Below are positions 11,901 to 23,175 of a stretch of 64,000 bases of DNA, piece after piece (the stretch's first letter is position 1; each line of letters begins with the position of its first letter). The notes below the pieces were generated by a model, which worked only from the letters and a program-made list of their open reading frames with translations, was not told where the DNA came from and ran no database searches. Origin of the DNA: Ditylenchus dipsaci (taxonomy: Eukaryota > Nematoda > Chromadorea > Rhabditida > Anguinidae). The position numbers were made by a program, and so were the translations under genes. The stretch is taken from NCBI GenBank assembly GCA_004194705.1, contig SADC01000080.1, positions 62,001-126,000 of the forward strand, read 5' to 3'.

Positions 11901-13914
11901 CGGTGACAATTTGGTGAATTCCGGTGACAACAGCGAAATTATACATTGCAACTACGTCGGTGCAAACCCTATTTGAGCGCGCGTCAAAAAAAAAAGATTT
12001 TGCTCTATTTTGATACGGTCGAGCAAAATCTAGATTTTGCTCGAGAAAAAACCGAGAAATTTCTCGAGAATTTTCTCACTGGTCAACCCTAGTCATGCCC
12101 ACGCTAATAAGAATGGATGCCCTCCAATTCAAATTTTTTCGTAATCATTGAACTTCAGTACGGATTTTTAATGTGGTTCCTAGCAAAACCACGTCTAAAA
12201 TCAAATTCTAGGCCTTGTTTTGTTAGAAAAAAAGTTGAAAGCTGTATTTTATCTGAAAATATTTTGCTCTATTTAGATACGGTCGAGCAGAATCTATATT
12301 TTGCTCAAGAAAAACCGACAATTTTTTTTGACAATTTTTTCATTGGCCGACCCTAGCCATGCCCACGCTATTAATAGGATATTATCTTGCTGTCCTTCAA
12401 TCGAGAGTCCCTTAACCCAGTCGCGACCACCAAAATGCGGTCCTTCAATCGAGTGTCCTTGTGTCGAGTGTATCCATTCGGCCTTTCTTAGTACACGACA
12501 AAAAAATCAGAATTTGGGTGTTCTTTAATCGAGAGTGTCTTAAAATTTTAGTTGATTTAAACAATGTTGATTTAAGTTGATTTAAACAATTTTCTTTGAT
12601 AACTTACCGTATTTACTCTAATTTAAGACCCCTTCCTCTAATTTTAGACCTACCTTCCCATCCCCCCCCCCAGGGTTCGCAGATGTCCTGATTTATCAGG
12701 AATTTCCTGATTTTTCAATTCAAATCCTGATTTTTGATCGCCAAAAATCAGAGATCACCTGATTTTTGGAGATTTTTTTGTTCAAAATCCTGATTTTTAG
12801 AGATTTTTTTGTTCAAAATCCTGATTTTCCGTTTTTTCATCTGCGAACCCTGCCCTCCCCCCTTAAATCAGAATTCCAGTCAGATGGACTTAATCGCTCA
12901 GAATTGAACTTTATTCCACTTCGCCCCCCCCCCCCTTAATTTTTTTTACTTAAATACTTTTTAAAACTTCGAGGAACATTCTCGAGGTCTTCCTAACGTA
13001 CGCTGGTCTACCATTGCTGAGCCTAAGCCTAAATTTATACATTTCTCATATTTAGGGAGAAAATCAGCTTGGGGCACCAATGCAATTTTTACCACTTTAT
13101 AGCGATAATGGTCAAAATTTTCACTTTCAAATTTTCAACTTCAAATGGCATTATGTAGAAGGTGAATAACCATTTACACAGTATTTTTATTTCATCTAAC
13201 ATAGAATTTAATATTCTGTTGAATGACACCAAGGATTTTCGAAAAAACTTCGTAAATTATAAAAATATTTGGGAATCACGGTTTTGACTCAAAAAAATTT
13301 CACGCCAACAACAATATATAGCCAAAACAGTGACAAAATTTAAAAGTTTAAAATTATGCGTTTTTCACAACTAAAAATTTTGATTTGTATTTCTGAAATT
13401 GTTTTTATTTCAGTCATTGCATTTTCAGTTCCGGAATGAAAGATCTTTGTTTGTTGACTTTTGGTGGGATTAAATGGGGTAAAATATCATTTGGAGGGGG
13501 AAGGTATACTCCAGTAGGGTCAAAAATTTTAACCCCGAGGCTTAATTTAGAGTAAATACGGTAGTATACTTTGAAACATCTTACCAGAACATATTTGCAC
13601 AGCTATAGTGGCGAATTTGGTCAATCGGTTTGGTATGTGAATGAAGCCAGCAACAGTATAGCAAACCGCTACTATAAAAACAAAAACACAAATCAAAAAA
13701 GATTGCAACATCACCTAAAGTGTTACAATAAAAGGCTTTTTATCTCTCGAAAACTTGAACAAACATTTTTCTGCATTTTGCAAACCTTTTTGCTGTCACC
13801 TTTGTTTGCGTATTTTGTACTTTTTCTTTTTAACCGATAATACAACAAAGAATAGAGCACTAGCAAGCTGCAAACTACCCATGCACAGTTCCAAAAGCAA
13901 ATCCAATTAATCAC
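8965..13914 (-). CDS. C-terminal exons of an Srt-type nematode 7TM chemoreceptor
   Basis: Three minus-strand exons join cleanly. 13914-13786 encodes a membrane helix (WVVCSLLVLYSLLYYRL) and a basic loop. 13714-13585 encodes the next helix (LICVFVFIVAVCYTVAG). 9149-8965 gives FTSIVYLVINKEIRKSVKSI, a TM7 end followed by a Ser/Asn-rich tail. Intron phases are 0 and 1 and match on both sides. The order and the helix-end motif fit TM5-TM7 of serpentine receptor class T, which detects chemicals in sensory neurons. The last intron is 4.4 kb and full of repeats. The upstream half is probably the exon at 19489-19878; no TM4 exon was found. Confidence 0.7.
9297..10952. mobile_element. 1.65-kb inverted-repeat element with subterminal GCGGATT arrays
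   Basis: The ends match as inverted repeats: GGCGAGCACTCAGTTGCGG on the left and CCGCAACTGAGTGCTCGCC on the right. Inside the left end (9320-9660) (A)GCGGATT(C) is reiterated many times; inside the right end (10740-10935) the complement AATCCGCA is reiterated. The middle (about 9960-10520) is duplicated at 34950-35430. No intact transposase frame is visible. It interrupts the last Srt intron. Confidence 0.75.
11008..11385. repeat. hairpin repeat with GGACGGC ends
   Basis: Left words GGGGCTGCCGTCC and GCCGTCCTAATTT are mirrored on the right by GACGGACGGCAGTCCC, with a second pair around AAAAAATGAGG and CCTCATTTTTT at the centre. No coding evidence. Confidence 0.65.
11386..12604. other. repeat-rich intron sequence
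   Basis: Contains one end of a CAGTCGA-type element (near 11550) and two diverged copies of a block with GATACGGTCGAGCA (near 12005 and 12266). No exon is supported. It falls in the last Srt intron. Confidence 0.4.
12605..13563. mobile_element. TIR element with ACCGTATTTACTCTAAT ends
   Basis: It begins ACCGTATTTACTCTAATTTA and ends with the reverse complement TAATTTAGAGTAAATACGGT. It belongs with the ACCGTATWYTCTCTAAT-ended elements at 23176, 28096, 48558 and 57278. A smaller inverted element is nested at 12672-12852. Confidence 0.75.
12672..12852. mobile_element. nested mini-element with CAGGGTTCGCAGATG ends
   Basis: Starts CAGGGTTCGCAGATG and ends CATCTGCGAACCCTG. The interior reiterates CCTGATTTTT. 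Related ends (CAGGGTTCTCATCTG-like) bound 62527-62738, and a looser pair lies at 44700-44930. CAGGG termini recall hAT elements. Confidence 0.75.
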
Positions 13915-14081
13915 CTGAAAATTAATGCAGTCTATATTTTTTTCTGTATTAAACTGCCTTAAATTCCTTTTTTTTAATGGACAAAACGGAAAAGTCCCAG
14001 AGTTAGGGAAGAAGTGCCAGCTATTATTTTTTTAGTAAAAAGAGCGAACCTGTGTATTATTTTTGTGAAAATTCTCTTTAT

Positions 14082-14915
14082 TTAAAGGAGCATACCGACA
14101 ACGAGAATTTCAAATGTTTGAATTCGCGCAGGACATTTCTCTTTTGTCTCGCATTGTACTCTTTTGAGTCATTCGAAGCAAGTCAAAAGAGTACAGTGCG
14201 AGACGAAAGAGAACTATCCCGAGCGAATTCAAACATTTGAAATTCTCGTTGTCGGCGACGGCTATGGTCCTTTAAAGGACTGAGTCGGCATATTTTAGTG
14301 ACCATATAGAACAAAGGAATACTGCGGTTTTAGCTTTAACACTCAAAGCCTGTTTGTACTAATTTTAGCTTTTTGTTCAGCATATCGTACTGATTCAGAT
14401 TGGAGAAAAAAATATTTTTGAGTCATTCAGAGCAAGTCAAAAGAGTACAGTGCGAGACGAAAGAGAACTATCCCGAGCGAATTCAAACATTTGAAATTCT
14501 CGTTGTCGGCGACGGCTATGGTCCTTTAAAGGACTGAGTCGGCATATTTTAGTGACCATATAGAACAAAGGAATACTGCGGTTTTAGCTTTAACACTCAA
14601 AGCCTGTTTGTACTAATTTTAGCTTTTTGTTCAGCATATCGTACTGATTCAGATTGGAGAAAAAAATATTTTTGAGTCATTCAGAGCAAGTCAAAAGAGT
14701 ACAGTGCGAGACGAAAGAGAACTATCCCGAGCGAATTCAAACATTTGAAATTCTCGTTGTCGGCGACGGCTATGGTCCTTTAAAGGACTGAGTCGGCATA
14801 TTTTAGTGACCATATATAACAAAGGAATACTGCGGTTTTAGCTTTAACACTCAAAGCCTGTTTGTACTAATTTTAGCTTTTTGTTCAGCATATCGTACTG
14901 ATTCAGATAGGAGAA
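14082..14915. repeat. tandem array of a 254-base unit
   Basis: The string GAGTCATTC(A/G) recurs at 14166, 14420 and 14674, exactly 254 bases apart, and the intervening sequence is nearly identical. Each unit contains CGTTGTCGGCGACGGCTATG and CCTTTAAAGGACTGAGTCGG. The first, partial unit is inverted relative to the others, forming a palindrome at the left end. The unit is the reverse complement of 1841-2095. Confidence 0.9.
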
Positions 14916-15451
14916 AAAATTATATGAAAAAGTTCTTTTTCGCCACTAATTTTAGGGAGTAGTTGTTGTATACCTTACAGTTCGGAGTTGTTTCAGTTAT
15001 TTAATCTTATCTCTTCATTTTTTTGTAATTTTTTGTAGCTCAAGCATTTATGTGGTGCAGAATTGAACGAACTTTAAAATGAATATAAGTTTTCTCGGGT
15101 CAGTGGACGAAGTACATGCAAAAAGTTAGCATCTTTCAGAAATTCCAAAGAACAAAACTTCAGTTGCTTCTTATAAATGTTAAATACTTCTTGCTATAAC
15201 AATTTTTTGGTACTTATCCGAACTACATTTTTAGAGCATATTTTTGTATCATATAAGCCTTTTATCTATTTTTATTAACTCGAAAGTTCCCTTTTTGAAT
15301 TAAAAATCTACAACCGCAGCATAAAGTTGAGAATAGACAGTGAGAAAAGTCTCTGAAACGAAACTGTGAAAGAGCAAATCATAGTAGGAATCTAAGATTC
15401 ATTGCAGTATTTTTTATGCAATTATTGACATTTTTAATTTAGTTGGAGCTA
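14916..15451. other. upstream flank of the recombinase gene
   Basis: AT-rich sequence without repeats that I recognise. It separates the tandem array from the recombinase start codon and may hold its promoter; no TATA-type motif at a convincing distance was found. Confidence 0.3.
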
Positions 15452-18400
15452 ATGATGACCATAATCGAAGATGATTACAAGATGTTGGAAGGCATGGATC
15501 AAGCTGCATTTATGGTGAATCTTTAGTCGATGTTTTATCATCTTAGAAATTGAGTATTCATCTTTGTAGGAAGCTCTTGTATCCATTTCTTGCATTCGCG
15601 ATGTGGACAAGGTTGAGTACTGCAGCAAAAAATTATACTGCAGGTCGGATTGCAAACCAAATTACGTAAGTAGATTTCGCGTGCAATGTTGTAACAGTTA
15701 TAATTTTATATGTTTAGGCTGCCAGGCCATTGACAAAAGTGTTGTAAAGACAGATAGTGCATCAATTAGGTTGTCTTCTCTTCTTAAAGCCTTCATTGAA
15801 AGTGTTGTACGAGGGTCGATCAATGCTCAAGAAATATACGTCGGCAGATCCCCAATAACTCTGATGCCGATATCCTCCATAAGGCTGACGTGTTTCGTCA
15901 AATATTGAAGAACATCTTAGACAGAAATGAAGGTCTCATTTTATATGTCACGATTATACAGTTTTTGATTTACATTGCTTCAGCTGATTTTGCACAGTAC
16001 TGCTATGACATTCGATCGAAATATAACGAGGCCGAAAACCGCATGTCCAACGAACCTATGACTGACAAGTTCGTATATCCTGATTTGGCACGTAATTATA
16101 TTCCTGGAGGACAAGAAAGGTTTCGCTGCGTCCTTTGCAACTCAGATTCCATGGTAGTTTTTAGCATTAAATAACTATGTGGTTTTGTCATTTTTAGTTT
16201 CTGCAATTGCCGCAATGGTTGCTACCTTTTCTGTCATATATGGTGGTCGCTATGACATCGGAAGCACTTTCAGACGCCGACGATAATTATTCTGGACTTC
16301 ATAAGTTTTTGGCGAAATATATGAAGCGACGACGGAGTTATATAAACGCATCATGTGAGATTAATTTTTTTACGCATCCTAATAATTTTTTCAGTGTTGC
16401 GTCGAAATGTTCTCTTCAATAAGCCAGCCAACGATCGAATGCTCATTTCGAATCAGAATTTCACCGAACCTGCTTTCTTGAATGAGATGAATAAGGTGAC
16501 CTCCGGATTCTGGGTAAACACGAGAGCGTTTACGGCTTACGCGGTTCGACAAATTATTTTTACAAAGAATTATTTTAATAAGTCATTTAGTTAATCTTCT
16601 TGGGCTATAAGAACTTTGAACAATACGGGAATAGGAAGACAAAGCTTAATGAGGTGCTATTGATCAATAGAAGTGCGGCTGCGAGATTGACTATCAAGAA
16701 ACCGTTGCTCGGCGTTGATATTTTGTACATGTTGGAAAAGATCAAGCCGGATAATTTTAACAGTGCGCAAAGTAATGTTTGCAATTATTTTTTTGTGGTG
16801 CTTACTTTTCATTTAGTATTCGCTTTTCTTGTTCACATGTTCCATCTTGGTGTTCGGGGTCATCTTTGCTACGCGAATCTCGGGTTGGCTCACCTGGTGC
16901 ACTCATAGAAGATGTGAAATTCTCAAATGTAACTTTAGAGAGGAAACGAAATCTTCAAATTTTGTTATAAATGCATTTTTAGGTTATGAATGAATGGACT
17001 GTTGATATATCCGTTTATTTTGTCAAATGTGGAAACAACAGAGGGCAAGCGTATGTTAATATTATAATTTTAATATCTTTGAATTTGATTTTTCAGTACC
17101 ACATTCCGTTTGGCAGAAAATAAGAGTGAACTCTGTCCAGTTCGATTTATGATGTGGTTGTTCCGGGAACGTGATCTTTTCGTCGATTTCCACACGGATT
17201 TCTCTGGTTGTGGTCCATCCAAAGGAGAGTTAAGAGTCAAAGAAAGTAGAAAGTCCGAACCACTCTATGTAAACAATATCAATAGCACTGTATTTTTTTA
17301 TTTTTTTATATCTATGTTTGTATTTATTATTTTGATTCAGGCTCCAAAGAGTCGTAAATCCATGAAGGTGTCGCTGGATAAAATATACAAAGATCTTAAT
17401 TTCTCCCCTGGTATTGGATTGCATGGAACTCGCAGGGTGTTTTTTATGGTTTAGGTGACGCAAATGTGAGAACTTTAAAATTATTTTTAAGGGCTTCGCG
17501 GTAGAGATGATTGTTCGTCATGTACATGCTACGGATGCACAGCTATCAATGACTCGGATTCTTGATTTCTTGAAAACATCTCCAAACTGGTCGAGAATAG
17601 CAGCCGCTAGAGAATATTTGGATTGCCTAGGCATGGACTTTTTTGTGTCGCTTCTTGAGTACTATCGTAAGCGAGAAATATGGAAAGCCGAAGGATCCCT
17701 TAAAGGGCAGAAACCGTCTATGTGGGATCATATAAATTTGGTATCGCAGAGAAGAATTCCAGTTCAGTTTGATCGATCCAAGTCCGCACTTCGTAATTTT
17801 TTATATTATATAAGGGCTTTGATTTATTTAAAATTATTTATTTGTCTTATTTAGCTCATCTCATAAGTCACGCCTTCATGCCTGTTTGGACATGGACGAA
17901 ACAAAATCGTTTAGATAAGGATTACCCTCTCGTAAACCTTTTTTTTTAATTAATTTATTCTTCTATCTTAGCAGTTTTTCAGGTTGATGGAAAGCAAGCC
18001 CGGAAAGGATCAGGCTTGTGAGATCTATAAGTGCTCGTAGAAGTTCAACTTTGGATCAAATAATTCAGTCCCTTCACGAAGCCCAATTACCGATATACGA
18101 GAAAATAGCGAGGATCTCAACAGCAAAGCAATTGAGGCTGGACAGTACCAAGAAAGGATTAGAATTCGAACCATATAGGTATTTTCAAATTTCACTATCT
18201 GACTATACAGAATCAAAATTCAGTTGTCTCTTATGCAGTTGGCTTGAAATTGGAAGATGCGTGTCATCCGACTTTGCGGGAAGGTCTGTTATTGAACTTG
18301 TCCAAGAAAATCTGCCACATCTTGAAGATATTATCAGAATCCTTGGCCCTCGAAGAAGGTTAGGTCATACTTATACGACTATTATAACATGCCTCCAATT

Positions 18401-18536
18401 TTAGTTTGGTCCAGTTTCTCTTTTTAATTGGGTGATTGGCATTCGCAAAGAACTTGTAGCGATTGACAACGAATCAGCTGAAATTAAATTCAACAGACTG
18501 GTCAATGAAATACCTGACTGTGTGATCCATTATTAA
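15452..18536 (+). CDS. tyrosine recombinase gene (Crypton/DIRS-like integrase), about 15 exons
   Basis: Predicted DNA strand-exchange enzyme. Exons start near 15452, 15570, 15718, 16198, 16395, 16591, 16817, 16983, 17097, 17341, 17492, 17855, 17983, 18239 and 18405. N-terminal Cys pairs (YCSKKLYCRSDC, FRCVLC) could bind zinc. The catalytic core follows: KKPLLGVDILYML, a box-I arginine region near 16870-16930, lysine box YFVKCGNNRGQ, then CPVRFMMWL, box II LHGTRR joined across an intron to GFAVEM, and NWSRIAAAREYLD, where Trp precedes Tyr by nine residues as in classical recombinases. Most introns around the core agree in phase. Frame breaks near 15852 (CCCC run) and 18011 need one extra base, and the phase into the last exon is off the same way. 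AATAAA sits at 18613. No reverse transcriptase is visible, which argues for Crypton over DIRS. Confidence 0.75.
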
Positions 18537-18710
18537 ACTTGTGACTGTTAAACTTGTGACTATTTTGTTATCCGTTATACATATTGCTATATGCATGTTA
18601 TTGTTATGGTGAAATAAAACCTTTGATGGAAACAAACTTTTGCGGTATACAATAAAGCGGGACTCGACTGTATAGACGGGATCTGTATCCCTTCCTGTTT
18701 CTGTCTCTAC

Positions 18711-19035
18711 CAAAAATATTTATTCTGATTCTTGACTCTGCATTAGCATTCAGGAAAGAGAGTAGGAACAGGGTGTTCCCATACATGTCTGTTATTTCTA
18801 GCGGAAGTTGGGGTGGACTTCCAAAATTGTGAGGAATACTTCGGCTGAGACAATGCCCACATTGATGGAACATAAGTGCATGATGTTTTGCCTTCTGCAA
18901 TTGAAAGTATATTTACATGTTTAAACAATAATATATTGCTACTACTTTTGTTGGCTGCAAAATAGTCTACATTAGACTCAAGTAACAGTAACTGGGTTGA
19001 ATTAGCAGCACCTTGGGACACAGCAGAGTGAAGAG
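18711..19035 (-). CDS. possible ankyrin-repeat exons
   Basis: Two minus-strand exons (19035-18946 and 18894-18711) with acceptor TTGCAG and matching phase. The first reads LHSAVSQGAANSTQLLL, like the first helix pair of an ankyrin repeat. The second contains EITDMYGNTLFLLSF, like the GNTPLH turn of the next repeat. The intervening piece (HHALMFHQCGHC) is not typical. Start and end of the gene were not found. It could be a fragment or an unrelated protein. Confidence 0.35.
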
Positions 19036-19488
19036 CTTAATTTGGTTAGTTGTAGACGGTTAGTTAAGAAACGATACGGCGACCGGATATTTGTCCCTAT
19101 TTGACGTTTTTTTGAAGTAAACCCTATCTATTTGTAGAATGAAGTTTTGACGCTATCAACAACCAACTTTTTTGACAATCAAATTTTTTAAAAAAAATGT
19201 TTCCAACGAGTCCACTCAATGTCCCTCGACTCAAAATCACATCAGAAGCTCAAAAAGGGATTATTAGAATTGGCCGTCACAAAACTGGTCGTTTACAGAA
19301 TTGGTCGTTTACAGAATTGGTCGTTTGCAAAAGCGTAACTTCTTTAGTTGGGGTTACTAGTTAGGGTAACACTTAGTTGGGGTTAATAGCATGCCAAACA
19401 TCTTTTCGTCTCTATCAGTCATTTTCTCGCTGCCATCACATTGTTCAGCGTCTTTCTACCTCATCTCATAAAATCTCCACCACACTCA

Positions 19489-19878
19489 ATTTAGAAGCAC
19501 AATCAGCCAAAGATGAAGAACATGGCCAACGACGATCAAAAGCCAGTTGTTGTCACAGTAATTAGTTCCTATTAGGGACAATACACCAGCCATAAAGCTA
19601 ATCATGAAGCTCACAAAATTTTCAACAATCCCAATGACAAACATCAGCTTATAACAAGCGTAGTGAAAATATTTCGGTCGACTAATCACAATCAAAGATG
19701 GAATATAGAGAAACAGAAAAAATAAAAATTCCAGAATGTAAAAAATACCGGCAACAACATTTTGTTCACCATCAATGCTGGATCCATTAGTACAGTATTG
19801 GTCATACAAAGTTGGGTAGTTGAACGATGGCCAATCGTGGAAATTGTTGACAGGTGGTGGAATTTGGGATGGATCCAT
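19489..19878 (-). CDS. N-terminal exon of an Srt-type 7TM chemoreceptor
   Basis: The frame starts MDPSQIPPPVNNF, has TLYDQYC before the first helix (GIFYILEFLFFLFLYIPSL), then SRPKYFHYACYKLMFVIGIV leading into the second helix and GVLSLIGTNYC. The spacing and the helix1-SRPK-CYK pattern are those of serpentine receptor class T. After NNWLLIVVGHVLHLWLIVLLN it meets a stop; the following bases still look like the region after TM3 in broken frame (VVEIL in another frame). It lies upstream on the same strand as the TM5-TM7 exons at 13.9-9.0 kb, with the recombinase gene between. Whether they are one gene is inferred. Confidence 0.7.
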
Positions 19879-20099
19879 CCCAAAAAATTTCAGCTACTAA
19901 AACTTTTTATGACATATGTAGAATATATGCTGTTGGATTGTGACATAAATCATAGCACTTTCTTTCAAATACAATTTTTACGAAAGCATTACTGCTCATT
20001 TTATACAAATAAATTACCGGTGATTTAACCAGAAGTACCGGTAAACTGGAAAACTGTTAATGTACGGTACTTATATAGCTGGGGAAGGGAGGCCTGGTC

Positions 20100-20260
20100 A
20101 TACTTGCACGTTTAGGAAAATAGGTCGCCAGCGCCGGCGCCGAGCATTTTCAAATTTTGGCGACAGCGCCACAAGCGGTGCCGGGGCGCCAGGGTGGTAT
20201 TAGGGCGCCAGTCTATTTTGAAATTTCGGCCCCGGGTGCATGCTAGAATAAAGGCGCCGG
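20100..20260. repeat. GC-rich GGCGCC-containing segment
   Basis: A local GC-rich patch with repeated GGCGCC and GCGCCGG words in an AT-rich setting. It resembles the CACCGGTGCC patch near 56405-56450. No coding or RNA structure is evident. Confidence 0.4.
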
Positions 20261-20569
20261 CTCCGGTATTTTTGTCTGTAAATTGAGTTTTTATAACGAA
20301 CAAATGTATATTTTCATTTCGAAAATACTCAATTTCAAAAAAAATCAAGGAAATAGAAAATTTTAAGAAAAATTATCGGCACTTGTTGGGTTGGGGCGGG
20401 GCTTTCAATTATTTAAAAAATAGTGTTTAAACGACTCCTAAGTAATTTTAATATGCTTAAAACGATAAAAAGTTATTTTCTGACATTTTTCCACAGAAAA
20501 AATAGACTTTTTGAAAAAAAAATTTTTGGCCAAAATTCGACTTTTTACCTTGGTCCCCAAGGCAATCCA

Positions 20570-20725
20570 ACCTGAAAGGGTACCTGGATGCCCCAAAAAA
20601 GATGGAATTTGAACATAGTTTTGTTAACTGAGGCCTACCGCATGAAGAAACTCTGGTATGCATGCTTTTACATGCATCCAGAGTTACTTTCGAGTGATTT
20701 GTGTCTAAGGTATGTGGGTGTGCGC
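20570..20725. repeat. dispersed repeat (GCATGCTTTTTCATGCATCC type), copy 1
   Basis: The block around TCTGGTATGCATGC, the CATCCAGAGT box and TTTCGAGTGATTTGTGTCTA reappears inverted at 40605-40745 and direct at 52790-52890. At 40 kb it forms part of a hairpin. The interval 20726-21250 shows only a duplicated GTAGTAGTAT palindrome near 20840. Confidence 0.7.
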
Positions 20726-21256
20726 ATCTGAACTCAAAGCCCCAGATGCTGCGAAAAAATGCGACAAAGCAACATATGCTGACCTACCCTTACCTAAGCC
20801 TAAATACGTCATGTTATTGTCTACTGTAGAAGTAGTATCCCCGCTACTACTTCTACAGAGCAATATCACAGCACCACAGCACATGATTCCGGTCTTTAAA
20901 AATACAAAAATAGAACCCGATTGCAGCCCTGATTCACAGTCACGGTCAAAACAAAAGAGGTCTAATAAAATTTCGGCACTCTGTACAAATAGTGCTGTAT
21001 TCTAGCACTACGCAATTTGCCAAATAACACATATAAATAGTTTTAGAAAAGCTGATAATTATCATAAAAAGGTGTCATTTCCGAAAGTTTGTAGTAAATA
21101 CATAGTTAGAGTTCTCCTGGAAAAACATTCGATTGTTTTGCATATTGCAATTTAGAGATTATTAAAAAAACTAAATATCATAATTATCATGTTTTTATGA
21201 CATAATTGATTCACCTGAACATGTAACTGCATACACTATTTTAAAACTAGAATGAG

Positions 21257-21545
21257 AAATGTTTAACCAAAGTGCATCTACAAGCTATCACAACCCTAAA
21301 ATTGTTTTCGAAGTAGAATATGGGTTAGGAAACTTTTAAATTATTTGAAAAAGACCTTTAGTATTTTTTGTCGCATTTTTATTTTTTTAAATGATTTTAT
21401 ACAAAAAAGTTTTTTGCTAGGAAACAAATAGCTTCCAGGCTATTGAAAGAAAAAAAGCCCGAGAGTTCATGTCAAAATTTTACAAACAACCTAATACTTT
21501 TAAACCAACCAAAATAATTTCTTCTTTGTAGCTAGCAACACCTGC
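21257..21545 (+). pseudogene. decayed duplicate of the aspartic protease exon 3-exon 4 junction
   Basis: 21257-21337 is nearly identical to the end of protease exon 3 (6221-6301), reading FNQSASTSYHNPKIVFEVEY and then a stop. 21450-21545 resembles the end of the next intron and the first bases of exon 4 (7063), including the acceptor. Because intron sequence is retained, this is a DNA-level duplication, not a retrocopy. It is too short and broken to be functional. Confidence 0.8.
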
Positions 21546-21571
21546 AGTCATACTCAAGTTATTTCAGACAC

Positions 21572-22092
21572 ACGAGCAGAGTTTAGGATCAAAAGTTACC
21601 TACTCAAGCAGTAAGTGATTTTTTCTTGCAGCACGCAAACATGCAGCGAGAATCTTCAGGCGCAAGTCTTGCAGTTCAAATCACACGATCTTTTGTTTTA
21701 CAGTTGTAAATCTTGAGACAAAATTTTCGCGTAATCTTGCAGCAAGACTTCGGGCGCTTTTCCGCAGTTTAATACTCACATTCTCTCATCTAACAGTCGT
21801 AAATCTTAGGATACAATTATTCTGGTGCTTATCTTAGTGTGCAAATCGTGCAGCTCAAATTATGTTATTTTTAAGTCATCTGTCAAAAATCTCATTGCTC
21901 AAATCTTGTCTCAAGTACAGTCCCATGATTTATACGTGAACTAGCCTAGTTTAAGGTAAAGTAGAGTTCTACTTTCTACTTGAGCTGATTTTGCTAAGTT
22001 TACTTGTAAACTCGCGAGTAAAACTCGACTAAGGTCAAAAATCGCTCACTGCTCGAATAGGATAGTGAGTAAGTTTTGATCCTAAACTATTC
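21572..22092. repeat. inverted repeat with TTTAGGATCAAAAGTTAC ends
   Basis: AGTTTAGGATCAAAAG on the left pairs with CTTTTGATC..TAAACT-like sequence on the right, with ACTCGAGTAG-type words inside. Related sequence lies at 53905-54005. Confidence 0.55.
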
Positions 22093-22556
22093 TAATCGAC
22101 CTGAATATTACGCCAGGAGAGAGCATTTTAAGTTGGACCCATCCTTTAAAGAGAGGTGATCTTTAAATCGAGTTATTGTTGCATCGAGGTTTTACTTCGC
22201 CTTAGTTTCTTTGTGTTAAACGAGAAAGTAGACTTAAATAATGAAATTATTGAAAAAGAATTATACAGAATGTCACACCCTGAAGTTGTTTCCAGCCTAG
22301 GATCCGATTTTCTCGAATTCACACCGATTGCTAAATCTGTTTACACAGTCTGGTCCTGGATTTAGCAAGGTTTTTTTTTGTCCCTTACTGGTAATATTGA
22401 ACTTCATACAAAAAAGATACAGAGTAAAGACAATTAAATATTTTACCAAGGTTTCAAAAAAACGTAAAAAGTGACGCTATTTGTACTCTCATCATAAATT
22501 TAGAATCTGATGCAGTTACCATGCCCGATTTTTTTTATTCTTGTCATTTTTAAAAC

Positions 22557-22763
22557 TTATTTCTTCTTCAAACATGATTTGCCTTTTTTAGTTTTTCCGT
22601 CTTCTAAGTCTTGCAAATGTTTGGTACAATCGTCTATTGAACACTGTGAAAACTTAGGTTCACCTTTTAAAAGCACGTTAATACTTTGTAAATGAGTGTC
22701 ATTGCTCATCAAATAAGTTATATTAGGCTCGTAACAAAGCAATTTTTTGTATTCATCGTCATG
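22557..22763 (-). CDS. unrecognised terminal exon, basic C-terminus
   Basis: A minus-strand frame after a good acceptor (TATTGCAG) starts HDDEYKKLLCYEPNITYL, contains CSIDDCTKHLQDLEDGK and ends with a lysine-rich tail (KKGKSCLKKK) and stop. It has the composition of real coding sequence but no family that I know. It may be the last exon of a gene including 24766-24943, although the intron phase (2 into 0) does not fit without one base change. Confidence 0.35.
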   Translation of the reverse strand, partial: HDDEYKKLLCYEPNITYLMSNDTHLQSINVLLKGEPKFSQCSIDDCTKHLQDLEDGKTKKGKSCLKKK

Positions 22764-23175
22764 CTGCAATATCAAACTTGTTTGATGTTATATTAAAAAT
22801 TACTACCTGTGAAAAAGGACCAGTGCCTGGCCATGACGGAAAAATGAAAATAGGATTGGTTTTCAGCGTGATAAATTCTCACGTAAAAATGGCTTTGAAA
22901 TAAGAAAATTACTGATTTTTACTAAATAAAAAAAAAGCCATGCTTAACACAAATCAAAGGGCTTTTCAGCGAAAAGAAGTTTTACGTCAAAATGTTTTTT
23001 TTGACGTTTTGCGGGTCATATAAAAAGTCTTTTTTATCGACGTGAGTCGACGACAATGAGAAGTAGAAGGAGTTATTATGAGCTTAGGGTTGATCACAAT
23101 GTTTTGGAGCTAGAGGCATTTCAAGTTGAGAAGTGAAAATAAAATATGAGCTGTTGACCGACCAACTTCGAACAG

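Noticed and set aside
14082..14915. Regular repeats that might be a CRISPR array
   Set aside because: The unit is 254 bases with no unique spacers, and the gene structure is eukaryotic.
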